DNA of 64,000 bases from Firmicutes bacterium UBA5493 (GTDB lineage Bacteria; Bacillota; Limnochordia; Darwinibacteriales; Darwinibacteriaceae), in assembly GCA_002424045.1 (NCBI GenBank), contig DIPH01000015.1, positions 37,432 through 101,431 of the forward strand. The letters are read 5' to 3'. Within the stretch, counting starts at the first letter, position 1, and the number at the start of each line of letters is the position of its first letter. Of the stretch, positions 1-8,557 are shown one piece after another. The notes beneath the pieces were generated by a model. It ran no database searches. It was given only the letters and a program-made list of their open reading frames with translations, and was not told the DNA's origin. A program made the position numbers and the translations under genes.

Positions 1-631
1 TGTTTCTCGCCTTTGTGCCCACTCTGGCAAAAACGCTTTCCGCGTCACCGGCCAAACAAAGAAGTTGATCAATGGTGTGGATCCCTTGGTTCATCAAAGC
101 TCCGCCGCCATCATGCTCCCAGGTGCCTCGCCAGCCTGCACTATCATAGTACTCCTGACTGCGGTAGAATTTGATGTAGGCATCAGCCAAAAATACTTGG
201 CCAAACACACCTCGGGCCACCGCCTCTTTGATTCTAATGAAATCTGGTGCCAGACGCTTTTGGAAAACACTACTCATCTTAACCCCATGGTGCTCCACTG
301 CTTGAACTAGATCGTCCAACCCTTGTTTCGTTATGGCAATGGGTTTTTCGCAAAGAATATGTTTGCCGGCCTCCGCACAAGCTACGACCATCTCCCCGTG
401 ACTGCCGCTGGGACTGCCAATAGCAACGATATCCACATCAGGACTTTTAACCAACGCCCGGAAATCCGTTACACTTCGGGCCCCGCCATATTGCTCTGCA
501 AAGCTTCTGGCTTTATCTAGGCTAGGATCACAGACTGCCGTGATGACTCCGCGACCTGTCTCTCGGATGGAGTGGGCATGATGATGGGCTATGGAACCAC
601 AACCGATGATGCCAAATCTGTACGTCCTCAT
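1..631 (-). CDS. Gfo/Idh/MocA family oxidoreductase (3' end outside window)
   Basis: NAD(P)-dependent sugar or cyclitol dehydrogenase family. The reading frame opens with ATG at 631, preceded by an AGGATGG ribosome binding site, and runs off the window edge without a stop, so about 210 residues are visible. The N-terminus has the Rossmann nucleotide-binding motif (FGIIGCGSIA), and the family signature CEKP lies near residue 95. It is the last visible gene of the Region 1 minus-strand operon, 17 bases after the upstream aldolase gene. A second member of the family lies at 8558-9568. The substrate cannot be read from sequence; an oxidised or epimerised sugar acid or polyol is likely from the context. 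Confidence 0.85.
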   Translation of the reverse strand, partial: MRTYRFGIIGCGSIAHHHAHSIRETGRGVITAVCDPSLDKARSFAEQYGGARSVTDFRALVKSPDVDIVAIGSPSGSHGEMVVACAEAGKHILCEKPIAITKQGLDDLVQAVEHHGVKMSSVFQKRLAPDFIRIKEAVARGVFGQVFLADAYIKFYRSQEYYDSAGWRGTWEHDGGGALMNQGIHTIDQLLCLAGDAESVFARVGTKARN

Positions 632-648
632 TTTGCCATCCTTATTCA

Positions 649-1704
649 TTATTTTAGCCACTTGGCCAGATTCTCACTTACAAATTCATCATCGTGCAGG
701 TGCGGGTAGGCTTCGTAAACCCGATCGATCTCTTCTAACTGCCCTGGAGATAGTACCTCCTTAGGATCCAGACACCATGTCCCCTCCAAGATACCTTGTC
801 TGCGCAGAACTTCGTGAATTCCAGGGATACATCCCGCAAAACCGTTGGCGGAATCAAAGAAAGCTGCATTGGCGTCCGTTACTTCAGCAGCGCGCCTTAG
901 AAGCTCCTTTGGAATCTGGTCACCCTGACGAACTGCCTTAATCTCCTCTAGCAAAGCGACCGCCTTTTGGGTCCAGACTGCCCAATGCCCCAACAGTCCA
1001 CCGACAATTGATTTTTCCACCACTTTTCCTTCAACTTGAAACTTAAACGTTGTTAACAAATCCACCACGATATTGTCATCGTTGCCGGTATAGAGTGCAA
1101 TATCGTCGACCCGAGGCGAACTACACACCGCCCTCACCACATCCAAGGAAAAATACCGATTGAAAGGCGCAATCTTTACAGCCTTAACCTGAGGAATATT
1201 TACAAACTCGTCCCAGAACTTGTAGCTAAAAACGCGTCCACCCACTGAGGGCTGTAGATAGAAGCCAAAGAGTGGTATAATCTCTCCCACTGCTCTAGCT
1301 CTGTCCAAGAGTTGCTCTTCACTATAAGTATCCAAGCCACCCATACTCAAAAGGCCTAAGTCATAGCCTAGGCTGGCCGCCAGCTTGCTTTCGTTCAACG
1401 CCTGGTCAGTGGGGCCACAAATCCCTGCAATTTTAATGAAGGGTTGGGGAGCTCCTTCCGTAGTCATCTCGTCCATAGCAATCCGCAGTACTGGTTCGAA
1501 TAGACGGACATCTTTGTCGCGAATAGCGAATTGGGTGCTATGGACACCCACTGCTAAACCACCAGAGCCAGCCGCCATATAATAGCGGACTAATGCCCGT
1601 TGCCTTCTTTCGTCAAACTTCCTCTCACGCGTTAAAGCTAGGGGTAGAGCAGGTATCACCGTACCTTCATGTAGAAGTTTACTCACTTGCGGAGATAGTG
1701 TCAT
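649..1704 (-). CDS. dihydrodipicolinate synthase (DapA/NAL) family aldolase
   Basis: Class I pyruvate-type aldolase or lyase of the DHDPS/N-acetylneuraminate lyase family, 351 residues with the chosen start. The frame is open upstream to 1788, but that would overlap the preceding gene. The ATG at 1704, two bases past that gene's stop and preceded by AGAAGGGA, is the likely start. Visible family features are the start of the TIM barrel (GTVIPALPLALT), a Tyr in FGFYLQPSVGG and a candidate Schiff-base Lys in VKAVKIAPF. It is longer than typical DapA (about 290 residues) because of a C-terminal helical extension. A second DHDPS-family gene starts the same cluster (11006-11956), so a role in catabolic retro-aldol or dehydration chemistry is more likely than lysine synthesis. 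Confidence 0.85.
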   Translation of the reverse strand: MTLSPQVSKLLHEGTVIPALPLALTRERKFDERRQRALVRYYMAAGSGGLAVGVHSTQFAIRDKDVRLFEPVLRIAMDEMTTEGAPQPFIKIAGICGPTDQALNESKLAASLGYDLGLLSMGGLDTYSEEQLLDRARAVGEIIPLFGFYLQPSVGGRVFSYKFWDEFVNIPQVKAVKIAPFNRYFSLDVVRAVCSSPRVDDIALYTGNDDNIVVDLLTTFKFQVEGKVVEKSIVGGLLGHWAVWTQKAVALLEEIKAVRQGDQIPKELLRRAAEVTDANAAFFDSANGFAGCIPGIHEVLRRQGILEGTWCLDPKEVLSPGQLEEIDRVYEAYPHLHDDEFVSENLAKWLK

Positions 1705-1706
1705 AA

Positions 1707-2723
1707 CTAAAACTTCCCTTCTGTTTCTTGGAAACCCGTGGGCTTGTCCAATAGAGCACCACCGGACTCTATCCAGTCCACAACCCACTCCATCATTTGG
1801 GCTAAACCAACTCTTGGATAGCCAAAGAGTCTATGGGCCTGGCTGGCGTTATTCAACAACGCTTCATGTCCTTCTTCGCCTACGAACGTCACCGTCGTTC
1901 CAAAGCGTTTGGCAAATTGCTCGGCAGCCCAGCGCACGGAAATGGTCTCAGGTCCAGTGACATTTAGGATTTTGGCTGGAGCTTGGCACTTGGTGAGAGC
2001 ACGTAATGCGTAGGTATTGGCATCGCCCTGCCAGATACAGTTTACGTTACCCATGGTAAGATCCACGGGTTTACCTTCTTTCACTAACCTGGCAATGTCC
2101 ACTAACACGCCATAACGCAAGTCAATGGCATAGTTGAGACGATAGTGGAGAACCGGCGTCTGATAGGTTTTGGAGAAATAGTCGAAAAGGCGCTCACGGC
2201 CTAAACAGGATTGGGCGTATTCACCGACTGGTTGAGGCTCTACGTTTTCATCGGCACCGCCTTGACGGACAGGCGTGAATGGATAAATGTTGCCGCTAGA
2301 GAAAGCCACAATGCGCGAATTCCGATACTTTCGGGCCACTTGTCCAGCCACTAATGTATTCATAGCCCAAGTCATGTGGGCATTACTGCTTGTACCAAAC
2401 TTATAACCCACCATATGGATTACATTTTTCACATCAGGTAGCGCCGCTACTGCATCAGGATCAAGGAGATCCGCGGAAATGGTTTCGATACCCGCCGCCT
2501 CCAATTCCTCTCGCAATGTACCCGATGAGAACCTGGAAACACCAATAACTCTCTTGTTCAAATTACCCTCAGTAATCGCCCGCTTAGCTAGCTTCGCTAA
2601 ACTGGGCCCCATTTTTCCTCCGACTCCTAAGATCAAGATATCTCCATCGAGGCCCCTGAGATCCTCAATCAGGGCTGGAGTTGGTTCGGTCAGCTTGTTT
2701 TCTAACTCTACTAATGTTTTCAT
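1707..2723 (-). CDS. NAD(P)-dependent epimerase/dehydratase-like SDR
   Basis: Extended SDR-fold protein of 338 residues. The Rossmann motif is ILGVGGKMGPSLAKLA at about residues 31-46. A strand with FSSGNIYPF corresponds to the active-site Ser region. The usual YxxxK pair is not intact: the equivalent segment reads VGEYAQSCLGRERLF, keeping Tyr but lacking Lys at the fourth following position. This may mean a changed mechanism or a substrate-binding role. It lies between the Liv importer genes and the DHDPS-like gene, and its stop is two bases from the next start, so it is translationally linked to the aldolase. It probably acts on the imported compound or a sugar-acid intermediate; no specific reaction can be assigned. 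Confidence 0.75.
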   Translation of the reverse strand: MKTLVELENKLTEPTPALIEDLRGLDGDILILGVGGKMGPSLAKLAKRAITEGNLNKRVIGVSRFSSGTLREELEAAGIETISADLLDPDAVAALPDVKNVIHMVGYKFGTSSNAHMTWAMNTLVAGQVARKYRNSRIVAFSSGNIYPFTPVRQGGADENVEPQPVGEYAQSCLGRERLFDYFSKTYQTPVLHYRLNYAIDLRYGVLVDIARLVKEGKPVDLTMGNVNCIWQGDANTYALRALTKCQAPAKILNVTGPETISVRWAAEQFAKRFGTTVTFVGEEGHEALLNNASQAHRLFGYPRVGLAQMMEWVVDWIESGGALLDKPTGFQETEGKF

Positions 2724-2752
2724 GCCATCACCTCGTGAAAAGTATTTTTAAG

Positions 2753-3469
2753 TTAAGTCGCATCCCGCACACCGAGATAGGCGCGCCGCACAACGTCGTC
2801 GGCCAAGAGGTCTTCGCCTGACCCTTCTGCAACAAAAACTCCATTCTCCAGAACATAGGCCCAGTCCGCAAGTTCCAGAGCCTGTTTCGCGTTTTGTTCC
2901 ACCAAAATGACCGTTACCCCTTGGGCGTTTACCGTCTTGATCAAGTTAAAGACATCTCGGATAACTAAAGGTGCAAGTCCTAAAGAGGGTTCATCCAACA
3001 AAAGCAGGCTGGGATTGCTCATCAAGCCTCGAGAGATGGCGAGCATCTGTTGTTCACCGCCACTTAGGCTGCCTCCGGCTTGTTCTTTACGATCCTTTAA
3101 GACAGGAAAAAGTTCATACACGGCTTGTAGTCGACTCTCAAATTGGCTCTTATCTCTGAGGGCATAGCCACCCAAGATTAGATTCTCCGCTACACTGATA
3201 TTGGGGAAAATTTTGCGGCCTTCAGGAATCTGAATGACTCCAGAACAGGCCGCCTTATAGGCAGGATATGGTAGCGGTTTGCCATCAAAGGAAATCTTCC
3301 CAGAATAACGCAAGACACCGGAAATCGCATTAATCAAGGTTGATTTTCCTGCGCCGTTAGCACCGATAACAGTTACGATCTGTCCCTTTTCCGCTTTCAT
3401 GGAGATATTATTTAGCGCCTGATTTCGACCATAAGAAACACAGATATTATTTACATCCAAATATGCCAT
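2753..3469 (-). CDS. livF: branched-chain-amino-acid-type ABC transporter ATPase LivF
   Basis: ATP-binding subunit of a Liv/HAAT-type importer, 238 residues, the usual LivF length. It has Walker A (GANGAGKST), the signature LSGGEQQM, Walker B (LLLLDEPSLGLAP) and the switch region VEQNA that is typical of LivF. It follows LivG by 14 bases in the order SBP-H-M-G-F. Liv-type importers carry amino acids but also urea, amides and carboxylic acids. The enzyme context here (aldolases, dehydrogenases) suggests a carboxylate or sugar-acid-like solute, which is inference. Confidence 0.95.
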   Translation of the reverse strand: MAYLDVNNICVSYGRNQALNNISMKAEKGQIVTVIGANGAGKSTLINAISGVLRYSGKISFDGKPLPYPAYKAACSGVIQIPEGRKIFPNISVAENLILGGYALRDKSQFESRLQAVYELFPVLKDRKEQAGGSLSGGEQQMLAISRGLMSNPSLLLLDEPSLGLAPLVIRDVFNLIKTVNAQGVTVILVEQNAKQALELADWAYVLENGVFVAEGSGEDLLADDVVRRAYLGVRDAT

Positions 3470-3483
3470 TGTTCCACCTCCTA

Positions 3484-4257
3484 CTAAGACCCAAGATAAG
3501 CACGCAGGACTTCTGGTTCGCGTTGAATATGCTCGGGATCGCCGTTTGCAATAACTTTACCGAAGTTCATTACCCATAGTTCTTCACAAATGTCCATTAC
3601 CATGTCCATGTGATGTTCAATTAACAAGATGGTCATATCAAGCTCTTTGTGAATGCGCCGGATGATGTCCATAAGTTCCCGAATCTCCGTAGGATTAAGA
3701 CCCGCTGCTGGTTCGTCAAGCAAGAGCAAAGCAGGCTTTGTGGCCAGAGCTCTGGCCAACTCCAACTTTCTCTGCAAACCATAGGCAAGGTTTTCGGGCC
3801 ATGTGTTCTCGTAGCCCAGTAGCCCGACGAGCTCTAAATAGCGCTCAACTTCAGCTGCCGATTCCTTCTCTTGCCGCCAAACCCTCGGCAATCCAAGGAC
3901 TCCCTCCATAAAAGAGTACTCAGTGCGGCAATTGGTTGCCATTTTCACGTTGTCAAAAACATTCAGACCCTTAAACAGCCTGATGTTTTGGAAAGTCCGA
4001 GCAATGCCAAGATGGGTAATCTCTGAGGGGGATTTTCCGGAAATGACTTGGTCACGAAAACGAATATCTCCCTCTACAGGGTCATAAACACCGCTGATCA
4101 AGTTAAAGACCGTAGTCTTACCGGCTCCATTGGGACCAATAATACCAGCCAGTCTACCTTCGGAGAGGTTAATGTTAACCCCATTTACAGCGACAACTCC
4201 GCCAAAGCGCATGGTAACGTTGTTCATTTGAAGTAAAGTTTTCGGCTGTTCTTTCAT
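3484..4257 (-). CDS. livG: branched-chain-amino-acid-type ABC transporter ATPase LivG
   Basis: Second ATPase of the importer, 257 residues. It has Walker A (GPNGAGKTT), the LivG hallmark GIARTFQNIRLF, Walker B (LLLDEPAAGLNP) and the switch His in LIEHHMDMVM. The signature region is degenerate (NLAYGLQRKLELARAL), as is usual in LivG. The start overlaps the end of livM by four bases (ATGA-type coupling), which supports equal translation of the membrane and ATPase parts. Confidence 0.95.
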   Translation of the reverse strand: MKEQPKTLLQMNNVTMRFGGVVAVNGVNINLSEGRLAGIIGPNGAGKTTVFNLISGVYDPVEGDIRFRDQVISGKSPSEITHLGIARTFQNIRLFKGLNVFDNVKMATNCRTEYSFMEGVLGLPRVWRQEKESAAEVERYLELVGLLGYENTWPENLAYGLQRKLELARALATKPALLLLDEPAAGLNPTEIRELMDIIRRIHKELDMTILLIEHHMDMVMDICEELWVMNFGKVIANGDPEHIQREPEVLRAYLGS

Positions 4258-5141
4258 GCCCCTTGGCCCCCTCTACCTACTGCGCTTTTGCGACGACCTT
4301 TGATCCAACCAAGTATCTGCGAAAGAGATAATTCCCAGCGACCGAAGAGCCCTGTCGGTCGATAAATCATCGTAACAATAATGATGGCTGTGTAGATAAC
4401 CATGCGCCATTCTGCTCCGAAGTGCAAGATCTCTGGCAAGAGGGTCAGGGCCATCCCAGCAAAGACCACCCCCGTTAGGCTGTTAATCCCGCCGAAGAAC
4501 ACAATAACGATCAACTCCACCGACTTACTCCAGTTAAACATATTCGGTTCAATATAGTAGGTGGAGAAAGCCAAAAGAGAACCGGCAACAGAGCCAAATA
4601 CAGCGCTGAATAAGAAAACCAAAAGCTTCTGTTTGAAGGTGTTTATTCCCATCACCTTGGCGGCCAGTTCGTCGTTGCGAATGGCTAGAGAGTTTCTTCC
4701 CAGCTTGGATACCTTAAAATTCCTACACAAAACGAGGGCTGCCAGAAAAATCACAATGACCATAGGCAGGGTAACGATTGCGGGAATGCCAAATACGCCC
4801 ATGGAACCGCCGGTATAGCCTGAGAAATAGATTAGAACATTCTTGATTACCTCTGCAAACCCATAGGTAGCTAAGGCAAAATAGTCATTTCTTAGTTTCA
4901 GCGTAACCGTCCCGATCACAAGCCCCACAAGGAGAGAAACGCCAACCCCCAAAAGTAATCCGGCTCCAAAGGGCAGACCAAAGCGCATATAACTAATGGC
5001 TGTTACATAGGCCCCGATTGCCATAAAGCCTACTTGGCCGAAGGACAGCAGGCCCGTTAGACCCATTAATAAGAACATACCCAAGACAGATATGAGGTTG
5101 ATACCTGTGAAAATTAAAATACTAGCTAAATAGGAGTTCAT
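4254..5141 (-). CDS. livM: branched-chain-amino-acid-type ABC permease LivM
   Basis: Inner-membrane permease of the importer, 295 residues and strongly hydrophobic with about eight membrane segments. The LivM family segment LSFGQVGFMAIGAY is near residue 30, and the cytoplasmic coupling loop GRNSLAIRNDELAAKVMGIN is near residue 180. The C-terminus is basic and cytoplasmic (KGRRKS). It follows livH by 18 bases and overlaps livG. It forms the heterodimeric channel with LivH. Confidence 0.95.
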   Translation of the reverse strand: MNSYLASILIFTGINLISVLGMFLLMGLTGLLSFGQVGFMAIGAYVTAISYMRFGLPFGAGLLLGVGVSLLVGLVIGTVTLKLRNDYFALATYGFAEVIKNVLIYFSGYTGGSMGVFGIPAIVTLPMVIVIFLAALVLCRNFKVSKLGRNSLAIRNDELAAKVMGINTFKQKLLVFLFSAVFGSVAGSLLAFSTYYIEPNMFNWSKSVELIVIVFFGGINSLTGVVFAGMALTLLPEILHFGAEWRMVIYTAIIIVTMIYRPTGLFGRWELSLSQILGWIKGRRKSAVGRGGQGA

Positions 5142-5159
5142 AATATTCCCCCATGACTA

Positions 5160-6062
5160 TTACAGTTTTTGAGTCGCTGAGCCACTGCTAAGGCCGAGCA
5201 GACCAGCAACCCCTTCTGGTTTGAAAAGTAAGAACAGGATCATGACGGTAAAAGACACCATGGGTGTTACAGCACCACCAATATAAGCTGTAATCATAGT
5301 CTCAAGTAAACCTAACAGAAAGGCGGCAATCACGGCTCCCCCTAGGCTCCCTAGACCGCCCACGACGGTGGCCACAAAGGCCTTCAAAACCAACCCCCCA
5401 AGCTGAGGGTAGACATTGAGGCTCATGCCCAAAAACAGTCCTGCAATGCCTGCCAAGGCCCCAGAAATAAAGAACGTGATGGAGATAAGCATATTGATGT
5501 TTATGCCCAGAAGATTAGGCGTGGACAGATCGGTAGCCGCTGCCCGAATAGCTATACCGATGGTCGTTCGATATAAGACATAAAGCAAAAATACGAGGGC
5601 CACTATACTAGCCGCCAACATGGCCAAGTTCACTATGGGAATCGTTATGCCAGCAAAACGCCAAGAACTGCTCTTCAGCAAGGGTCTATACATGAAGAAG
5701 CGACCACCTAGGAGAGCGGTCATAAGATACTGCAAAAACATGGATATGGCAATGGAGCTCACAAAGAGATAGATCAGTGGACCATTTTTGTCCCTTATGG
5801 GCTTAAAGCCAATCTTTTCAATGATAACGGCTATTGTTCCGCCGCCTATCATGCAGACTAGAAGAGTGGGAAACAGTCCCACGTCAAAGCGATTGGAAAA
5901 CCACAATCCCAGATATGCACTGAGCATAATCACACTACCATGACTAAAGTTGGAAAATTTCAAAATGCTAAAAACAAGTGCAAAGCCCACAGCCATGAGT
6001 GCATACACGGATCCTAAGGACAATCCGTTGATTATCTGCTGGACTAACAAAGATTTCACCAT
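5160..6062 (-). CDS. livH: branched-chain-amino-acid-type ABC permease LivH
   Basis: First permease of the importer, 300 residues. LivH family features are GLSLGSVYALMAVGFALVFS at the N-terminus, NFSHGSVIMLSAY, and the coupling segment AIRAAATDLSTPNLLGIN followed by GGLGSLGGAVIAA. A 99-base gap with a large nested inverted repeat separates it from the binding-protein gene, whereas all downstream genes are close together. That suggests lower expression of the membrane parts than of the binding protein. Confidence 0.95.
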   Translation of the reverse strand: MVKSLLVQQIINGLSLGSVYALMAVGFALVFSILKFSNFSHGSVIMLSAYLGLWFSNRFDVGLFPTLLVCMIGGGTIAVIIEKIGFKPIRDKNGPLIYLFVSSIAISMFLQYLMTALLGGRFFMYRPLLKSSSWRFAGITIPIVNLAMLAASIVALVFLLYVLYRTTIGIAIRAAATDLSTPNLLGININMLISITFFISGALAGIAGLFLGMSLNVYPQLGGLVLKAFVATVVGGLGSLGGAVIAAFLLGLLETMITAYIGGAVTPMVSFTVMILFLLFKPEGVAGLLGLSSGSATQKL

Positions 6063-6075
6063 CCATTCTTGAGTA

Positions 6076-6135
6076 TTTGGCAGCGCCTCCCAGCCAAACT
6101 ACGCTTGGCGCAATTTGGCTGCGGACGCTGCCAAA
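6076..6135 (-). repeat. nested inverted repeat between binding protein and livH
   Basis: The outer arms TTTGGCAGCG (6076-6085) and CGCTGCCAAA (6126-6135) are perfect 10-base complements. Inside them AGCCAAA (6092-6098) and TTTGGCT (6114-6120) pair perfectly. The transcript would fold into a long two-tier hairpin just after the binding-protein stop codon. No T-run follows, so it is more likely an RNA-stability or partial-attenuation element than a full terminator. Confidence 0.8.
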
Positions 6136-6161
6136 ACACTATACTAATGCACTAGAACTTC

Positions 6162-7304
6162 TTACTTTTTCACAGGTTTGTACTGCCCAACAGTAACATA
6201 TTCGCCATTTTCGATCTTAATAACGGTGGCAATAAACTCGTCAGTTCTATGGGTGACAGGGTCGAAGGTGTAGTTGAAAATCAATCCTTGTACATTCTCT
6301 GTTTTTTCCAGAGCATCCCTGATCTCCTGGGAGTTAGCGGAGTCTGCTCGTCGAATAGCTTCTAGAGCGATAACTGCATTGTCGTAGCCAAAGTAGGCGT
6401 TGACTGTCGGCTCGATACCATACTTTTCAACATATCTCGCGGTGAACTCCTTAATTTGAGGAAGATCAAAGGCTACGTTGTTTACGAAATAAACGTTGTC
6501 TGCTGCAGAACCAATTAATTCTACCATCGGTGGCGTATAGGAGTTAGGTCCGAGGATAACCATGTCCATACCCATTTCCCGAGCTTGTCTTGTGATTTGA
6601 GAAGCTTCTTGTAGATATTCAGGCACAAATATTGCTTCAGGTTGCGCCCGTTGAATGTTACTGAGCTGCGAACGGAAATCGGTGTCTCCCCAGTTAAATG
6701 CTTCCCGGGATACAATTGTAGCACCATGTTCTTTAGCGTAAGCTATAAAAGCTTCTGCAATTTCATCGGCCCATGCATTACCTTTGTTGTTAATGACTGC
6801 AAGCTGCGTTAAGCCTAACTCATAAATGGCATAGGAAGCCGCGGTCTCACCGTAATCAACACATGTGGCTTGAGATGCAAAAATGTAAGGCCAAGGTTGA
6901 CCTGGGCTCTTGGTTGTGGCGCGCTGGTCACTAGGCTCACCGACGATAGGAACTTTAACTTGATCGGCGATGGGAGCCAGAGCCAAAAGTAAGTTGGACA
7001 CAGGAGCACCCAAGATCACGCTAGCTTTGTCTTGGTTGGCCAGTCTTTGGTACGCGGTGATTCCCTCTTGGACATCCATCTTAAAGTCGTATACCTTAAG
7101 CTCTAAAGGACGTCCAAGCAATCCGCCGGCCGCGTTGTATTCTTCGATGGCCATTTCAATTCCACGGGCCTGGGATTGTCCCCACAAAGCGGTGGCTGCA
7201 CTTAAATCAACGATGGCTCCAACTACGATGGGCTCTGCTGCCGATACTTGCATTCCAGCCAACAACATCAAGGCTACCACAACAATTACTAAAGATTTTT
7301 TCAC
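6162..7304 (-). CDS. ABC transporter substrate-binding protein (Peripla_BP_6, LivJ-like)
   Basis: Extracellular ligand-binding protein of the Liv-type importer, 380 residues. The N-terminus is a signal peptide (MKKSLVIVVVALMLLAGMQV, then SAAE) without a clear lipobox Cys. The mature part starts with the family pattern EPIVVGAIVDLSAATALWGQ, and EYNAAGGLLGRPLEL is also typical. The protein ends with a basic tail (KPVKK). It sits directly downstream of the PreA-like gene and upstream of livHMGF. The ligand is unknown. Confidence 0.92.
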   Translation of the reverse strand: MKKSLVIVVVALMLLAGMQVSAAEPIVVGAIVDLSAATALWGQSQARGIEMAIEEYNAAGGLLGRPLELKVYDFKMDVQEGITAYQRLANQDKASVILGAPVSNLLLALAPIADQVKVPIVGEPSDQRATTKSPGQPWPYIFASQATCVDYGETAASYAIYELGLTQLAVINNKGNAWADEIAEAFIAYAKEHGATIVSREAFNWGDTDFRSQLSNIQRAQPEAIFVPEYLQEASQITRQAREMGMDMVILGPNSYTPPMVELIGSAADNVYFVNNVAFDLPQIKEFTARYVEKYGIEPTVNAYFGYDNAVIALEAIRRADSANSQEIRDALEKTENVQGLIFNYTFDPVTHRTDEFIATVIKIENGEYVTVGQYKPVKK

Positions 7305-7366
7305 TAATGAACACCCCTTTTTTAGATTTGAAAACTAAACACTCGGGTTTCCCAGTTTGGGCCTCA

Positions 7367-8548
7367 TCACCTCCCTGCGAATTCAATCATAGAGATGGAA
7401 TCAAATGGACAAACGCTTACACATACTCCACAACCAATGCACTTTTCAGAGATTACGTTGGCGTAGGCTTCTTGCATGACGATGGCATCACAGTGTCCTA
7501 CCCTTAAACAGCGCTCACATCCTGTACAGGTATCCTCATCCACGATCGCGGATCCCGAAAGCAACTCCATTTCTTTGTTGGGGCTAATATACTCCAGAGA
7601 CTTACCCACAATTTCGTCGTAGGACGAATAGCCTTGCGACTCGAGGAACGTTTCCATGCCTCGATGAATCTCTTCGATGACCCCAAAGCCTTCCCACATC
7701 ACTGCGGTGCAAAGAGCGACAGCACTTGCACCCCACATCATCATCTGAATGGCATGTTCCCAAGTGTCAATTCCCCCAGATGACACAATGGGAATAGAGA
7801 CCTCAGCAGCCACTTGCCCTGTTACTTTAAAGGTTGCGTAGCGAATGGCCGAACCTGTAATGGCTCCATAGGCAGTCTTGTCCATCAATGCATAAAGAGG
7901 TCGCCCACCTTGATAAATGTCCACAGGTGGAGCAGCGATTGAGGGACCACCAACTAAAGAAAGCCCATCGGCCCCGGCTGCTTCGCATGCTTTCGCGACT
8001 TTTACAATATCAAGGGCGGTCGGGGTGAGTTTGGGTATGACCGGTATGTTGACGCTATTTTTGACGATCTTGGTAATGGCTCCCGCCAATTGGGGATTTT
8101 GCCCTGTGATGGCTCCTGCATCGATTTGATCCGGATCAATGCCCAAGTCGCGATTGCCCAGGCTGAAGTTGGGGCAACACATGTTTATCTCTAGAGCATC
8201 TGCACCAGCGTTCTCAAAGGCTTTGGCCATACGACCGTATTCCTCAATATCCGTTAACTCATTGGAAAAGTTGACCATAATCGCAAGGGAGGTTCGTTTC
8301 TTAGCGTCTTCAATAAGCTTTAGTCCCTCTTCAACATCGAGTCTGCGATCGATGGGAAAGATCATGACCTCCCCAGGATCGGAGTAACAGCGCATGTTCC
8401 CTCGGAACGATTGCTTGTTCATAACGTGCTTGATGCTTACTGCTGCAGCACCATGTTGTTCTGCTTCTTGTAGCTGCCAAAGTTTAGCGGTAACTGGCCC
8501 AGACGCCACTACCATCGGGTTTTTGAGTTCTAATCCGGCAAATTTCAT
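7367..8548 (-). CDS. PreA-like dihydropyrimidine dehydrogenase/DHOD-fold enzyme with ferredoxin domain
   Basis: 393 residues: an FMN-binding dihydroorotate-dehydrogenase-like TIM barrel (about 1-310) followed by a ferredoxin-like domain. The barrel shows ASGPVTAK near the N-terminus, the NMCCPN segment holding the candidate active-site Cys, and the phosphate-binding SSGGIDTW. The C-terminal domain has CTGCERCLRVGHC, an altered cluster motif, and the canonical CIGCGVCVSVCP. The family (PreA) reduces uracil or thymine using electrons from its NADH partner PreT. No preT, hydantoinase or ureidopropionase gene is nearby, so pyrimidine breakdown is doubtful. It may be a reductase or oxidase acting on the solute imported by the adjacent Liv system. 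Confidence 0.8.
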   Translation of the reverse strand: MKFAGLELKNPMVVASGPVTAKLWQLQEAEQHGAAAVSIKHVMNKQSFRGNMRCYSDPGEVMIFPIDRRLDVEEGLKLIEDAKKRTSLAIMVNFSNELTDIEEYGRMAKAFENAGADALEINMCCPNFSLGNRDLGIDPDQIDAGAITGQNPQLAGAITKIVKNSVNIPVIPKLTPTALDIVKVAKACEAAGADGLSLVGGPSIAAPPVDIYQGGRPLYALMDKTAYGAITGSAIRYATFKVTGQVAAEVSIPIVSSGGIDTWEHAIQMMMWGASAVALCTAVMWEGFGVIEEIHRGMETFLESQGYSSYDEIVGKSLEYISPNKEMELLSGSAIVDEDTCTGCERCLRVGHCDAIVMQEAYANVISEKCIGCGVCVSVCPFDSISMIEFAGR

Positions 8549-8557
8549 GGTCTCCTC

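Noticed and set aside
65..520. Plus-strand ORFs in the first 0.5 kb
   Set aside because: They lie opposite a minus-strand Gfo/Idh/MocA gene with clear motifs that runs off the window edge.
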